NCBI GenBank assembly: GCA_946800325.1
Contig: OX326959.1
Location: forward strand, 19,064,862 to 19,128,861
Length of the DNA stretch: 64,000 nt
Reading direction: 5' to 3'
From: Luzula sylvatica
Lineage: Eukaryota > Streptophyta > Magnoliopsida > Poales > Juncaceae
Positions 63,252 to 64,000 of this stretch are shown piece after piece. The translations under genes and the position numbers were made by a program. The notes below the pieces were generated by a model. The model was not told the origin of the DNA and did not search any database. It worked only from the letters and a program-made list of their open reading frames with translations. Within the stretch, counting starts at the first letter, position 1, and each line of letters starts with the position of its first letter.

Positions 63252-63879
63252 TATAGGATTACGCATACGATTATTAGAGTATGCAGCGGAATTATTCACG
63301 CATGCGTAACCTAATTCTACCCTGGATCACACTCGAAAAACACCGAAAAAGGAAGAGTAATCAGAATTTTACCTCGTACAAGTTAGTACGTGATGTCTTC
63401 TTCTCCAATCTGTTGAACCTTCTCCAAGGATTGCTCGTGCAGCCCCTCTACTCGTGTCCACCTTGATATTCGTCCGATCGGAACCGTCAACGCCGTTCTA
63501 GCCGGTGTCACGATTATTTCTCTCAACAAATTGCTCAGATCTCTCTTCTATTTCTCTCTCGATCTCACTTTGAAATTCTGTGGGAGAAAGAAGAATTTCG
63601 GCGGCCAAAATTAGGTCAGCAAAATGGCAGCCTCGAAGAGAGAGAAAGTTGAAATCAGAATATATATATAGGCAAAAATTAGGTTAAAATCCTAGCTTTC
63701 GGATTGGGCCGAAATTAGGTTAAAACCTTAATTATCTGAATGGGCCCGAAATTAGATTAAATCATAATTATCTGAAATTAGGTTAAAACCCATAATTCTG
63801 AACGGGTCCAATTCTGACTGCAGATTTGCCTATTTATATAAATTCTTCCAAGTTAATTCTTAAGCCATATTTTCTTTCA
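63252..63879 (-). repeat. 5' LTR of copia element
   Basis: 628 bp, six differences from the 3' LTR by my count, no indel. The plus-strand start is 'tatagg' instead of 'tgtagg', so the minus-strand terminal CA has become TA after insertion. Confidence 0.95.
63661..63670 (-). promoter_or_regulatory. Possible TATA box of the 5' LTR
   Basis: A 'tatatatata' run about 210 bp into the LTR as read on the minus strand, downstream of the degenerate U3 repeats. A second candidate, minus-strand 'tttatataaata' at 63831-63842, lies only about 40 bp from the LTR start and would leave almost no U3. Which is used cannot be decided from the sequence. Confidence 0.4.
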
Positions 63880-63884
63880 ATTTT
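63880..63884 (+). repeat. Target-site duplication of copia element, right
   Basis: 'atttt', second copy, continuing into satellite 'caccaaatttcac'. Confidence 0.92.
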
Positions 63885-64000
63885 CACCAAATTTCACAAA
63901 CTCTAAGAAGTTTGTTTTTCGATTCAAAACAAACTTTCAACGCTTTTAGGAGTTCAAATAACGTGTTTTTAGATCATTTGTATCGTATCTTTTACTACAT
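63880..64000 (+). repeat. 124-bp satellite array, segment 4
   Basis: Continuation of the very monomer interrupted at 56421. It is the 123-bp 'ctctaagaagtttg' anchor type, as expected after the 'caaagcaag' monomer on the left flank. The array therefore extends beyond the window. Confidence 0.95.

Larger units (their letters stand above)
56422..63879 (-). mobile_element. Complete Ty1/copia LTR retrotransposon, 7,458 bp
   Basis: Complete element inserted in a satellite monomer. On the minus strand it reads 5' LTR (63879-63252), one spacer base, primer site complementary to initiator tRNA-Met, a leader of about 1.6 kb, one Gag-Pol frame, a 3' non-coding region of 716 bp, polypurine tract and 3' LTR (57049-56422). 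Flanking duplications are 5 bp. The order protease-integrase-reverse transcriptase-RNase H places it in Ty1/copia. The two LTRs are both 628 bp and differ at six positions by my count (about 99% identity), so insertion is recent on a plant time scale. The open frame suggests a recently active family, though the RNase H end appears cut short. I do not assign the lineage. Confidence 0.96.

Overview
The window looks like nuclear DNA of a flowering plant, probably centromeric or other constitutive heterochromatin. About 54.6 of the 64 kb is one AT-rich tandem satellite with a 124-bp monomer (about 440 copies by length, about 29% G+C by a hand count of the consensus). All of it runs head to tail in one orientation. 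No cellular protein-coding gene, tRNA or rRNA can be supported. A plant host is inferred from the Ty1/copia polyprotein, its initiator-Met-tRNA primer site, and the association of a satellite with LTR elements. I do not recognise the satellite family and do not name a species.

Layout: satellite 1-32757; a 466-bp non-repetitive insert of unknown, possibly organellar, origin at 32758-33223; satellite 33224-39150; a 1,490-bp solo LTR at 39151-40640 with 5-bp target duplications; satellite 40641-56421; a complete 7,458-bp Ty1/copia element at 56422-63879 on the minus strand, with 628-bp LTRs, a 5-bp target duplication, primer-binding site, polypurine tract and a 1,298-residue Gag-Pol frame; and satellite again at 63880-64000, resuming exactly where it was broken.

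The satellite is organised at several scales. Monomers carry recurring private variants, so higher-order repeats (HORs) can be read by eye. They are a 12-mer of 1,487 bp (1-3530), a 19-mer of 2,357 bp nested in a 38-mer of 4,714 bp (about 4135-11205), a 22/23-mer duplication (about 11206-16775) lying within a 5,957-bp tandem duplication (about 12270-24183), a 42-mer of about 5.2 kb (31051-47090) and a 13-mer of 1,612 bp (about 48950-52090). Offsets are close to whole multiples of 124 bp, as expected from in-register unequal exchange. Both smaller inserts sit in single copies of the 42-mer while the matching site in the sister copy is empty, so they post-date that amplification.

The only substantial protein-coding sequence is the retrotransposon Gag-Pol. 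It is open throughout and keeps the zinc knuckle, protease, integrase, reverse transcriptase and most of RNase H motifs. It carries an unusual perfect 49-residue duplication in Gag and stops before the usual RNase H C-terminus. I found no previously undescribed gene system. The unusual content is the nested satellite architecture and the small chronology of insertions in it.
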